5,323 bases of DNA, taken from positions 1 through 5,323 of the forward strand of contig JALOAB010000162.1 of NCBI GenBank assembly GCA_023229045.1. Reading direction: 5' to 3'. The DNA comes from Fidelibacterota bacterium (GTDB lineage: Bacteria; Fidelibacterota; UBA2242). Below the pieces are notes generated by a model. That model saw nothing but the letters and a program-made list of their open reading frames with translations, had not been told where the DNA came from and did no database searches. Numbering within the stretch: position 1 is the first letter of the stretch; every line of letters begins with the position of its first letter. Below are positions 1 through 5,319 of the stretch, in pieces. The translations under genes were made by a program, and so were the position numbers.

Positions 1-126
1 GTAGGTGTGACAACAGACACGCTGATCAGGCATCAGCCGAAAAAATTCGTTTTTATCTCAATTAAGTGACAACTTTATAGCAGGAAACGCATCTAAAATT
101 CGATTTCAAACAAAATGAGGATAGAC
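1..126 (+). other. Leader of the efflux operon; possible tail of an upstream gene
   Basis: No complete gene is visible here. Two + frames are open from the left edge: frame 1 stops at TGA 67-69 and frame 3 at TAA 63-65. Either could be the last ~20 codons of a preceding gene, but neither short tail is recognisable. A small inverted repeat (GCTGAT 21-26, ATCAGC 32-37) is followed by A6-TTCG-T5 at 40-54, which could act as a weak terminator if the upstream gene ends before the window. A possible -10 box TAAAAT lies at 94-99, but no convincing -35 box is at standard spacing. Promoter assignment is therefore weak. Confidence 0.3.
117..120 (+). promoter_or_regulatory. Shine-Dalgarno GAGG that decides the adaptor start
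   Basis: GAGG sits 6 bases before the ATG at 127. The alternative upstream ATG at 115 overlaps this motif and has only an A/T-rich stretch before it, with no purine-rich ribosome site. This favours translation from 127. Confidence 0.65.
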
Positions 127-1212
127 ATGAAGAAGATTAAAATTATCGGGATCATTGTAATATTGATTGTGCTGGGTTTTGCCACCAGGCAACTGTTCAG
201 TCGGAGAAAAACTGACAATGGCAAGGAGTATAAGACACTTCAGCCAACTATTGCGACGATCGTTGATGAAGCGCTCGCTATAGGAACCATTACACCGGAA
301 AATGAAATTCAGGTAAAATCGAAAATCGCCGGTATTGTCGTGGAGCGATTTGTCGAAGTGGGCGATGAGGTTAATAAAGGTGATATCATGATCCAGATTT
401 CACCGGATCCGACGCCGATCGAATTGACCGAAACGCGGCGCGATCTCGAGATGAAAGAAGTCGCCCTGAAAAACGCCAAACTTCAATACGACCGCAATCT
501 GGAATTACTCGGTAAAAATCTGGTATCCGAGGAACAGTTCGAAAGTATCAAACTCAGATACGATCAGGCCAAACTGCAAAGAGACCTTAGCAAAGATCGA
601 TTGTCATTGATCGAAAAAGGACAAACCGGTAAAGTTGAATCTGTGATTAAATCACCCATCACGGGTACCGTACTGGAGAAATTCGCCAATATCGGCGACC
701 CGGTCGTACCACTGACTTCTTATCAACAAGGCACTCCCTTGTTTACCCTGGCAGATATGACAAATCTGATCTTTCGTGGCACTATTGACGAAATTGATGT
801 CGGAAAAGTCAGCGTCGGCGTAACAGCGGAGCTGGAAATCGGCGCATTGCCCGGCAAGACTATTCTCGGTGAAGTCATTCGGATGTCGCCCAAAGCCCGC
901 AAGGAAAACAACGCTACCGTTTTCGATATTGAAATAAAAATCGTTGATACCCGCGGGATTAATTTGCGAGCCGGCTATTCCGCCAATGCCAAAATCATCA
1001 TCAATAAAGTCGAAGATGTTATCTCCATTCCCGAAAGATTGTTGACTTTTGAAAACGACTCGGTCTTTGTCGAAGTGGAAGATACTGTGACGGGTACGGT
1101 CATAAAACATCCCGTTGAAATCGGTTTAAGCGACGGAATCATCGCCGAGGTTAAATCCGGTGTTACCATCGAAGACATTCTCGTAGAACGTCCGCCCAAG
1201 GAAATTAAATAA
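127..1212 (+). CDS. MacA/HlyD-type periplasmic adaptor (membrane fusion protein) of an ABC efflux pump
   Basis: Periplasmic adaptor expected to link the inner-membrane transporter encoded just downstream to an outer-membrane TolC-type channel. Seen in the 361-residue product: a basic N-terminus and one hydrophobic anchor (about residues 4-20) with no lipobox Cys, so it is membrane-anchored rather than a lipoprotein. A first biotinyl-lipoyl half-motif lies at about 62-92 (KIAGIVVERFVEVGDEVNKG). A charged coiled-coil hairpin follows at about 97-164, and the second lipoyl half at about 171-196 (SPITGTVLEKFANIGDPV). Beta-barrel and membrane-proximal domains run to the C-terminus. This is the standard domain order of MacA/HlyD/RND-type adaptors, at normal length. 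The start at 127 is chosen for its GAGG site; an in-frame ATG at 115 would add four residues. It is the first gene of the operon, 12 bases before permease 1. The substrate is unknown. Confidence 0.95.
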   Translation: MKKIKIIGIIVILIVLGFATRQLFSRRKTDNGKEYKTLQPTIATIVDEALAIGTITPENEIQVKSKIAGIVVERFVEVGDEVNKGDIMIQISPDPTPIELTETRRDLEMKEVALKNAKLQYDRNLELLGKNLVSEEQFESIKLRYDQAKLQRDLSKDRLSLIEKGQTGKVESVIKSPITGTVLEKFANIGDPVVPLTSYQQGTPLFTLADMTNLIFRGTIDEIDVGKVSVGVTAELEIGALPGKTILGEVIRMSPKARKENNATVFDIEIKIVDTRGINLRAGYSANAKIIINKVEDVISIPERLLTFENDSVFVEVEDTVTGTVIKHPVEIGLSDGIIAEVKSGVTIEDILVERPPKEIK

Positions 1213-1224
1213 AGGTTCAGTCCC

Positions 1225-2454
1225 GTGATTTTTAAAAACATTCGCATGATCTTACGCGAACTGAGTAAACAGAAACTAAGAACCATGCTGACTCTTTTCG
1301 GAATTTTCTGGGGCACAACCTCCGTCATTCTGCTGTTGACTTTCGGTATCGCCGTGAAAGCCAGCACTTCCAAAACTATGCACGGCATGGGTGAAGCCAT
1401 TTGCGTGATCTGGTCGGGGAAAACCAGTATCAGCTACGGCGGTTTTCCCAAAGGGCGGCAACTCAGTTTTTATAATGACGACGCCCAATATCTGAAAGAT
1501 CAGGTGCCACTTATTGGCGAGATTTCACCGCAATATTCACGTTATGATATCGCGGTCAATGTCGGCGATAAGAAACAGAATTTTACGATCAACGCCGTCT
1601 GGCCGGAATTTCAGGATATGCGTAATATGGTGCCGCGCGAAGGTAGTCGGTTTATAAACAATCTTGATATGGAAAATAGACGGCGGGTGGTCTTCATTGG
1701 CAATGAAGTTGAAAAAACCATGTTCGGCGACACGAATTCAGTCGGTAAGATGATGTTGATAGACGGCATACCATACAAAGTTATCGGCGTGATTATCGCG
1801 AAAGAACAGGACGGTAGTTATAACGGACGCGATAAATACGCCATTTTCATGCCGACAACCACCTATCTCGGAATCTATGGCGATCGTTATGTTAATAACC
1901 TGGTCGCCCGCGCTAAAAACGTCAATCAGACCAGCCAGATGAAAAAGGCGATCGTCGAGGCGATGGCTAAGAAATACCGCTTCGCGCCCGAAGACACTCA
2001 AGCCCTGCCGATCTGGGATACGACCGAATATGATCAATTTTTGGGGACATTTTTCACCGGATTTACTATTTTCCTGGGCGTCGTGGGCGTGATGACTTTA
2101 ATCGTTGGCGGTATTGGTATTGCTAATATCATGTATGTTATCGTCGAAGAACGCACTTCCGAAATTGGCATCAAGCGCGCCATCGGCGCCAAAAAACGGG
2201 TGATATTGACTCAATATCTAATCGAAACTTTTGTAATATCCTCAGTCGGTACGATTGCGGGCTTTTTATTCGCCAGACTTTTAATATTCGGAATAAATAA
2301 AGCGCATCTCGACGATTTTGTCGGAGTGCTCATTCTGAATCCTACTATAGCAATTCTCACTATCATTATAATTTCCAGTATCACCTTTATCGCCGGTTGG
2401 GGTCCCGCCAAACGCGCCTCCACATTGGATCCGGTGGTCGCAATCAACGGTTAA
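1225..2454 (+). CDS. MacB/FtsX-type ABC transporter permease 1
   Basis: Inner-membrane permease subunit of the MacB/LolCE (FtsX-like) mechanotransmission type, 409 residues. Topology read from the sequence: TM1 at about 20-41, a large periplasmic domain (MacB_PCD type) at about 42-279, then TM2 (about 280-304), TM3 (about 332-355) and TM4 (about 373-391). After TM2 comes the family hallmark ERTSEIGIKRAIGAKK, the cytoplasmic coupling segment that contacts the ATPase. The C-terminus ends in PAKRASTLDPVVAING, also typical. No ATPase domain is fused, unlike canonical MacB. The start is GTG, preceded by AAAGG at 1211-1215 that overlaps the adaptor stop region; an ATG at 1246 is a less likely alternative because it would remove residues before TM1. 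It is clearly paralogous to the next gene, with which it probably forms a heterodimer. Confidence 0.95.
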   Translation: MIFKNIRMILRELSKQKLRTMLTLFGIFWGTTSVILLLTFGIAVKASTSKTMHGMGEAICVIWSGKTSISYGGFPKGRQLSFYNDDAQYLKDQVPLIGEISPQYSRYDIAVNVGDKKQNFTINAVWPEFQDMRNMVPREGSRFINNLDMENRRRVVFIGNEVEKTMFGDTNSVGKMMLIDGIPYKVIGVIIAKEQDGSYNGRDKYAIFMPTTTYLGIYGDRYVNNLVARAKNVNQTSQMKKAIVEAMAKKYRFAPEDTQALPIWDTTEYDQFLGTFFTGFTIFLGVVGVMTLIVGGIGIANIMYVIVEERTSEIGIKRAIGAKKRVILTQYLIETFVISSVGTIAGFLFARLLIFGINKAHLDDFVGVLILNPTIAILTIIIISSITFIAGWGPAKRASTLDPVVAING

Positions 2455-2469
2455 TCGGATGAGCAATTT

Positions 2470-3762
2470 ATGGCTGAAACAATAAATAATATATTCAAAA
2501 CTCTGCTCCTCGTTAAGTTATTTATCCGGGAACTTAAAAAGGAAAGGCGGAAAATATTCCTGACCATTGCCGGTATTGCCTGGGGCACTTTGACGATCAT
2601 CCTTCTGCTCTCTTTTGGACAAGGGCTGACGACCCAGATGCTTCGCGGACAGAAAGGATTAGGCGATAATATCGTTATCCTCTACGGCGGTCAGACCAGC
2701 ATTGAATATAAAGGTTTGCCACAAGGACGCCGGATTCGTCTGATGGAAGAAGATTGCGATCTGCTGAAAAACAGTATTCCCGAAATTGACCGGATCGCCG
2801 GCGAATATGACGCCTGGGGCATTACCTATAAATACGGCGAAACCGTCGTCAATGAGCGTGTGCGGGGCGTCAGTTCAGTAGGTTATGAAGACATGCGTTC
2901 CCAATTCCCCCAACCCGGCGGACGTTTCTTAAATGAAAACGATATGCTGGCGCGACGTAGAGTGATTTTCATGGGATGCGATCTTAAGAAAAAACTTATG
3001 GGTGATGTGGATGCCGTCGGAAAAACTGTTTTACTCAACAACATTCCCTTTACCGTCGTCGGCGTGATGCAGAAAAAAATGCAAATGGGTATGTATGGCG
3101 GTCCGGATGCCGAGGCCGCGGTCATGCCGGCTTCAACTTTCAGAGGCATTTTCAGCGATGTTTACGTTGACCGAATCATCTATCAGGTCAACGACATCGA
3201 CAAATCGAAGTATGTCAATCAACAGGTACGGCGGGTTCTTGCGCGTAAATATCGCTATCATCCCGACGACAATAATGCTCTTAATTATTGGGATGTGATT
3301 GAAGGCTCCAAACAAACCCGAAAAGCATTTACCGGAATCACTATTTTTCTGGGCGTGATCGGCGCTATGACTCTGATTATTGCCAGCATCGGAGTAGCAA
3401 ATATTATGTACATAACGGTTAAAAAACGCACCCGTGAAATTGGCATTAAACGCGCTATCGGCGCTAAAAGATCGCTGATCAAGATTCAATTTATTATTGA
3501 AGCTTTGCTGATTGATCTGACTGGTGGATTCATCGGCGGCGCAGTCGCCTATACGATTATTCGTTTGGTTGAAAGTATTCCCCAGGATAATGCCGATTTT
3601 GGTAAAAACATGGCAATGCAGATTCTATCGAATCCCGAATTTTCCTGGACAATTGCCATCAGCACTTGTGTAATTCTCGGATTGGTCGGTTTATTATCCG
3701 GCTTTTTCCCAGCTCGTAAAGCCGCCGCCATTGATCCGATTAAAGCTTTGCATTATGAATAA
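2470..3762 (+). CDS. MacB/FtsX-type ABC transporter permease 2
   Basis: Second inner-membrane permease, 430 residues, with the same architecture as its upstream neighbour: TM1 at about 29-49, periplasmic domain at about 50-289, TM2 at about 290-315, TM3 at about 344-364, TM4 at about 392-412. The coupling motif KKRTREIGIKRAIGAK (318-333) and the C-terminal PARKAAAIDPIKAL are conserved. It matches permease 1 along its whole length, for example WGT...ILLLSFG in TM1 and QTSIEYKGLPQGR after it, versus KTSISYGGFPKGR in permease 1. The pair therefore arose by duplication. It has a slightly longer N-terminal extension before TM1. The ATG follows a GGATGAG purine stretch (2457-2463). The gap from permease 1 is 15 bases and to the ATPase also 15 bases, so the genes are surely co-transcribed. 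Confidence 0.95.
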   Translation: MAETINNIFKTLLLVKLFIRELKKERRKIFLTIAGIAWGTLTIILLLSFGQGLTTQMLRGQKGLGDNIVILYGGQTSIEYKGLPQGRRIRLMEEDCDLLKNSIPEIDRIAGEYDAWGITYKYGETVVNERVRGVSSVGYEDMRSQFPQPGGRFLNENDMLARRRVIFMGCDLKKKLMGDVDAVGKTVLLNNIPFTVVGVMQKKMQMGMYGGPDAEAAVMPASTFRGIFSDVYVDRIIYQVNDIDKSKYVNQQVRRVLARKYRYHPDDNNALNYWDVIEGSKQTRKAFTGITIFLGVIGAMTLIIASIGVANIMYITVKKRTREIGIKRAIGAKRSLIKIQFIIEALLIDLTGGFIGGAVAYTIIRLVESIPQDNADFGKNMAMQILSNPEFSWTIAISTCVILGLVGLLSGFFPARKAAAIDPIKALHYE

Positions 3763-3764
3763 AA

Positions 3765-3771
3765 CCGGAGG
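3765..3771 (+). promoter_or_regulatory. Strong Shine-Dalgarno (CCGGAGG) of the ATPase gene
   Basis: GGAGG ends 6 bases before the ATG at 3778. It is the best ribosome-binding site in the operon and fixes the ATPase start. It suggests that the ATPase is translated well on its own. Confidence 0.7.
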
Positions 3772-3777
3772 TAAACT

Positions 3778-4440
3778 ATGATAAAAATGGAAAATATCCG
3801 TAAAGTTTATAATACTGGAAAAGTTGAAGTCGAAGCCTTGCGCAATGTAGACCTGCATGTTAAGCGTGGTGATTTCCTGACCGTCATCGGGCCGTCGGGC
3901 TCAGGGAAATCTACTTTGATGAATATCATGGGTTGTCTCGATAAACCGACTTCCGGCAACTACGCTTTAAATGGTCTCAATATAAAAGATATGGACGACA
4001 ATACCCTATCGGAATTGCGCAACAAGGAGATCGGATTTGTGTTTCAGAACTTCAACCTCCTGCCCTATGCGTCAACTTATGAAAATGTTGAAATGCCCCT
4101 GTTATTTGCTGGCGTTAGCGGCAAAATACGCCGTGAAAAAGTGACTTCTATTCTTAATAAAGTCGGTCTGAGCGATAGAATGCATCATCGACCGAATGAG
4201 TTATCCGGCGGTCAAAAACAGCGCGTAGCAATCGCCAGAGCGTTAGTGAATTCACCAAATATCATTCTCGCCGATGAACCCACCGGAAATCTGGATACCC
4301 AATCGGGCGCCGAGATTATGCAGCTTTTCGTCGATTTATGGAAAGAGGGCAATACGATCATCATGATCACCCACGATCCACGAGCGAAGGAATATACCGA
4401 TAATTTCATCACTATTACGGATGGGACGATCCAGGCGTAA
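3778..4440 (+). CDS. LolD/MacB-type ABC transporter ATP-binding protein
   Basis: Cytoplasmic ATPase that would drive the two permeases, 220 residues, the usual length for stand-alone LolD/MacB-type nucleotide-binding proteins. All catalytic elements are intact: Walker A GPSGSGKST (38-46), Q-loop Gln90 in VFQNFNLLP, signature LSGGQ (142-146), Walker B IILADEP with Glu167 (162-168), D-loop GNLD (170-173) and switch His199 in MITHD. The VFQNFNLLP and ADEPTGNLD wording is characteristic of the MacB/LolD/FtsE subfamily. Two identical copies are expected to bind the coupling segments of the permease heterodimer. It is the last gene of the operon; a GC-rich hairpin starts 12 bases after its stop. 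A lipoprotein-release (LolD) role is less likely because of the linked MacA-type adaptor. Confidence 0.97.
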   Translation: MIKMENIRKVYNTGKVEVEALRNVDLHVKRGDFLTVIGPSGSGKSTLMNIMGCLDKPTSGNYALNGLNIKDMDDNTLSELRNKEIGFVFQNFNLLPYASTYENVEMPLLFAGVSGKIRREKVTSILNKVGLSDRMHHRPNELSGGQKQRVAIARALVNSPNIILADEPTGNLDTQSGAEIMQLFVDLWKEGNTIIMITHDPRAKEYTDNFITITDGTIQA

Positions 4441-4441
4441 T

Positions 4442-4530
4442 TGTCTTCCTCTCGTCACGTCGTGGGAACGACGTGACGGGTGCTACTCGGTCACACTGCG
4501 GGCGTAATAAGTGGGGCGGGCATCCGTCAA
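4442..4530 (+). repeat. REP-like long repeat, copy A
   Basis: An 89-base segment beginning TGTCTTCCTCTCG and ending ATCCGTCAA, directly repeated without indels at 5188-5276. The copies differ at 8 of 89 positions; four of these are the whole loop of the hairpin it contains (GGGA here, TCCC there). It starts 2 bases after the ATPase stop codon and lies on the 3' side of the RAYT gene. Confidence 0.92.
4453..4478. repeat. Hairpin A1 (11-bp perfect stem, loop GGGA)
   Basis: Arms CGTCACGTCGT (4453-4463) and ACGACGTGACG (4468-4478) are perfect reverse complements around the loop GGGA. CTAC at 4483-4486 lies 4 bases beyond the stem, so the - strand reads GTAG, 4 bases, hairpin. This is the layout of REP elements recognised by RAYT proteins. 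It may also protect or end the 3' end of the transporter mRNA. Confidence 0.9.
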
Positions 4531-4532
4531 TT

Positions 4533-4549
4533 GTAACCAGTCGGACGAG
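4533..4549 (+). repeat. Degenerate sub-repeat, remnant of hairpin-2 right flank
   Basis: GTAACCAGTCGG (4533-4544) matches 11 of 12 bases with the right arm and flank of hairpin B2 (5312-5323). The 17 bases also match 5250-5266 at 13 positions. The left arm and loop seen in the B copy are missing here, so this looks like a deletion scar. Confidence 0.5.
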
Positions 4550-4560
4550 TGTTCTACCCT

Positions 4561-4586
4561 CGTGACGTCGCTCCTGCGACGTCACG
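4561..4586. repeat. Hairpin A3 (11-bp perfect stem, loop TCCT)
   Basis: Arms CGTGACGTCGC (4561-4571) and GCGACGTCACG (4576-4586) flank TCCT. CTAC at 4554-4557 lies 3 bases before the stem. Its loop and tetranucleotide match hairpin B2 read on the other strand, so A3 and B2 are the same element in opposite orientations. It ends 10 bases before the RAYT stop codon. Confidence 0.9.
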
Positions 4587-4592
4587 TCTTTT
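4561..4592 (+). terminator. Candidate intrinsic terminator of the efflux operon
   Basis: On the + strand the 11-bp GC-rich hairpin A3 is followed directly by TCTTTT (4587-4592), the form of a Rho-independent terminator. It would stop transcription from the efflux operon before it ran antisense into the RAYT gene. There is no matching T-run on the other strand, so it would not be bidirectional. Confidence 0.45.
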
Positions 4593-4596
4593 ACAG

Positions 4597-5121
4597 TCAA
4601 TCCTCAACCGGATCAATTTCAATCAAACCATCCCGATTCGCGCTCGACCATTTCCATCTCTCCGGTAAATCCACATAGTCTTTCCGGACCGGATTCAGAT
4701 GGATATAGTCAATTTTTTGTTGGAATATCTCCATATTAATTATTTGCTTAGGGTGATATCCCTCCTGCCAGAATTTATAGGTACGGTCAATTCGGTAATT
4801 TGGACGGGCATTTTGCATTTTACGCAATATATCTACGGCGCCAATATTTTGGTAATACTGAATTATTTGCCGGGCAGAAAAGGATTTTATATTTCCGATA
4901 TCCTTAGCTGGATTGGATGATGAATATATAATGTGAAAATGGTTATGCATGATCACATATGCAAATATTTTGAATTGCTTCCTTTTTTGAATGTTAATAA
5001 TAACATCAACCAGAATTTGTTTTGCATCATCAGGCGTTAGTAGCGGCAACCAGTTAATGCAGGTGCTGGTTGCAAATATCGGGTATTCTGACTCTGTTGC
5101 TCTGTTGCGTGTCCGTATCAT
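4597..5121 (-). CDS. REP-associated tyrosine transposase (RAYT, HUH/Y1 nuclease)
   Basis: A single-strand DNA endonuclease/strand transferase of the Y1 (IS200-like) superfamily, RAYT branch, 174 residues and apparently complete. Seen: N-terminal strand YPIFATSTCINWLPLL (13-28); the metal-binding HUH motif within IMHNHFHII (57-65; H61 and H63); the RAYT-typical FWQEGYHPKQI (117-127); and the catalytic-tyrosine helix with Y139 in KIDYIHLNPVRKDYV (136-150), followed by PERWKWSSA. All catalytic residues are present. Family members bind and cleave REP hairpins carrying a GTAG-like tetranucleotide and are thought to spread them. Here the gene lies between two hairpin-bearing repeats, its probable substrates. 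No strong Shine-Dalgarno precedes the ATG. The gene looks more AT-rich than the repeats around it, and it converges on the efflux operon with no functional link to it. There is no TnpB partner, so it is not an IS605-type element. Confidence 0.93.
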   Translation of the reverse strand: MIRTRNRATESEYPIFATSTCINWLPLLTPDDAKQILVDVIINIQKRKQFKIFAYVIMHNHFHIIYSSSNPAKDIGNIKSFSARQIIQYYQNIGAVDILRKMQNARPNYRIDRTYKFWQEGYHPKQIINMEIFQQKIDYIHLNPVRKDYVDLPERWKWSSANRDGLIEIDPVED

Positions 5122-5126
5122 ATAAT

Positions 5127-5155
5127 ATTTTCCGGATTATCTTGGTGAATGTCAA
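5127..5155 (-). promoter_or_regulatory. Candidate promoter of the RAYT gene
   Basis: On the - strand a consensus -35 box TTGACA (5155-5150) is followed 17 bases later by GAAAAT (5132-5127), a 4/6 match to a -10 box. Only five bases then separate it from the ATG, so transcription would start at or next to the start codon, giving a nearly leaderless mRNA. The perfect -35 is the stronger half of the evidence. Confidence 0.35.
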
Positions 5156-5161
5156 GAGAAT

Positions 5162-5187
5162 CTACTCGTGACGCAGATCTGATTAAC
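5162..5187 (+). repeat. Half-hairpin remnant upstream of repeat copy B
   Basis: Begins with CTAC (5162-5165). Bases 5166-5185 match 5277-5296 at 18 of 20 positions, that is, the left flank and start of the left arm of hairpin B2. The loop and right arm are absent, and repeat copy B begins at 5188. The distance between the two matches is 111 bases, suggesting a degraded tandem unit of about that size. Confidence 0.6.
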
Positions 5188-5276
5188 TGTCTTCCTCTCG
5201 TCACGTCGTTCCCACGACGTGACGGGTGCTACTCGGTCACACTGCGGGCGTAACAAGTGAGGCGAGAATCCGTCAA
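5188..5276 (+). repeat. REP-like long repeat, copy B
   Basis: Direct repeat of 4442-4530, same length with no indels, 81/89 identical. Outside the hairpin loop only four substitutions are seen, all in the stretch GTAACAAGTGAGGCGAGAAT. It lies on the 5' side of the RAYT gene, so the gene is bracketed by the two copies. Confidence 0.92.
5199..5224. repeat. Hairpin B1 (11-bp perfect stem, loop TCCC)
   Basis: The arms are identical to hairpin A1, but the loop at 5210-5213 is TCCC, the exact reverse complement of the GGGA loop in A1. The flanks, including CTAC at 5229-5232, keep the same orientation as in copy A. Only the hairpin itself appears inverted. Confidence 0.9.
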
Positions 5277-5289
5277 TCGTGACGCAGGT

Positions 5290-5319
5290 CTGGTTACGCC
5301 GCAGGAGCGGCGTAACCAG
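5290..5319. repeat. Hairpin B2 (13-bp perfect stem, loop AGGA)
   Basis: Arms CTGGTTACGCCGC (5290-5302) and GCGGCGTAACCAG (5307-5319) pair perfectly around AGGA. GTAG (5319-5322) overlaps the stem end. Read on the - strand it corresponds to hairpin A3 (CTAC then a TCCT-looped stem), with three stem base pairs changed on both sides. The array may continue beyond the window edge. Confidence 0.9.

Larger units (their letters stand above)
127..4440 (+). other. Four-gene operon: split, heteromeric MacAB-type efflux system
   Basis: The order is adaptor, permease 1, permease 2, ATPase, all on the + strand with intergenic gaps of 12, 15 and 15 bases and no internal terminator. It is inferred to make one complex: adaptor oligomer, permease heterodimer and ATPase dimer. 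An outer-membrane channel gene is absent from the window and may lie upstream or elsewhere. Confidence 0.85.

Noticed and set aside
1..5. GTAGG at both the first and last five bases of the window, suggesting a circular molecule or another repeat copy at the left edge
   Set aside because: A five-base match is easily due to chance, and no hairpin or repeat sequence follows it at the left edge.
652..1110. A long antisense open frame (152 codons) inside the adaptor gene
   Set aside because: It lies opposite a clearly conserved adaptor, and its translation has no recognisable domain or ribosome site. The other antisense frames in the permeases and ATPase were rejected for the same reason.
3067..3093. 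Methionine cluster in permease 2 (Met200, 204, 206, 208) as a possible copper site
   Set aside because: It falls in a variable stretch of the periplasmic domain where permease 1 has no Met. There are no other metal ligands or copper-resistance neighbours, so a metal role is unsupported.
4434..4440. GGCGTAA at the ATPase stop codon, also present in the repeat (5309-5315), as a sign that the repeat supplied the stop
   Set aside because: Seven bases is too short a match, and the protein ends at the normal place for this family.
4415..4600. A 61-codon open frame on the - strand across the repeat block
   Set aside because: It is made of hairpin repeats and the end of the ATPase gene in antisense, has no family features, and overlaps the RAYT stop. 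It is a by-product of the GC-rich repeats.
4699..4920. A + strand open frame of 73 codons inside the RAYT gene
   Set aside because: It is antisense to the conserved HUH and Tyr motifs of the RAYT and has no ribosome-binding site.
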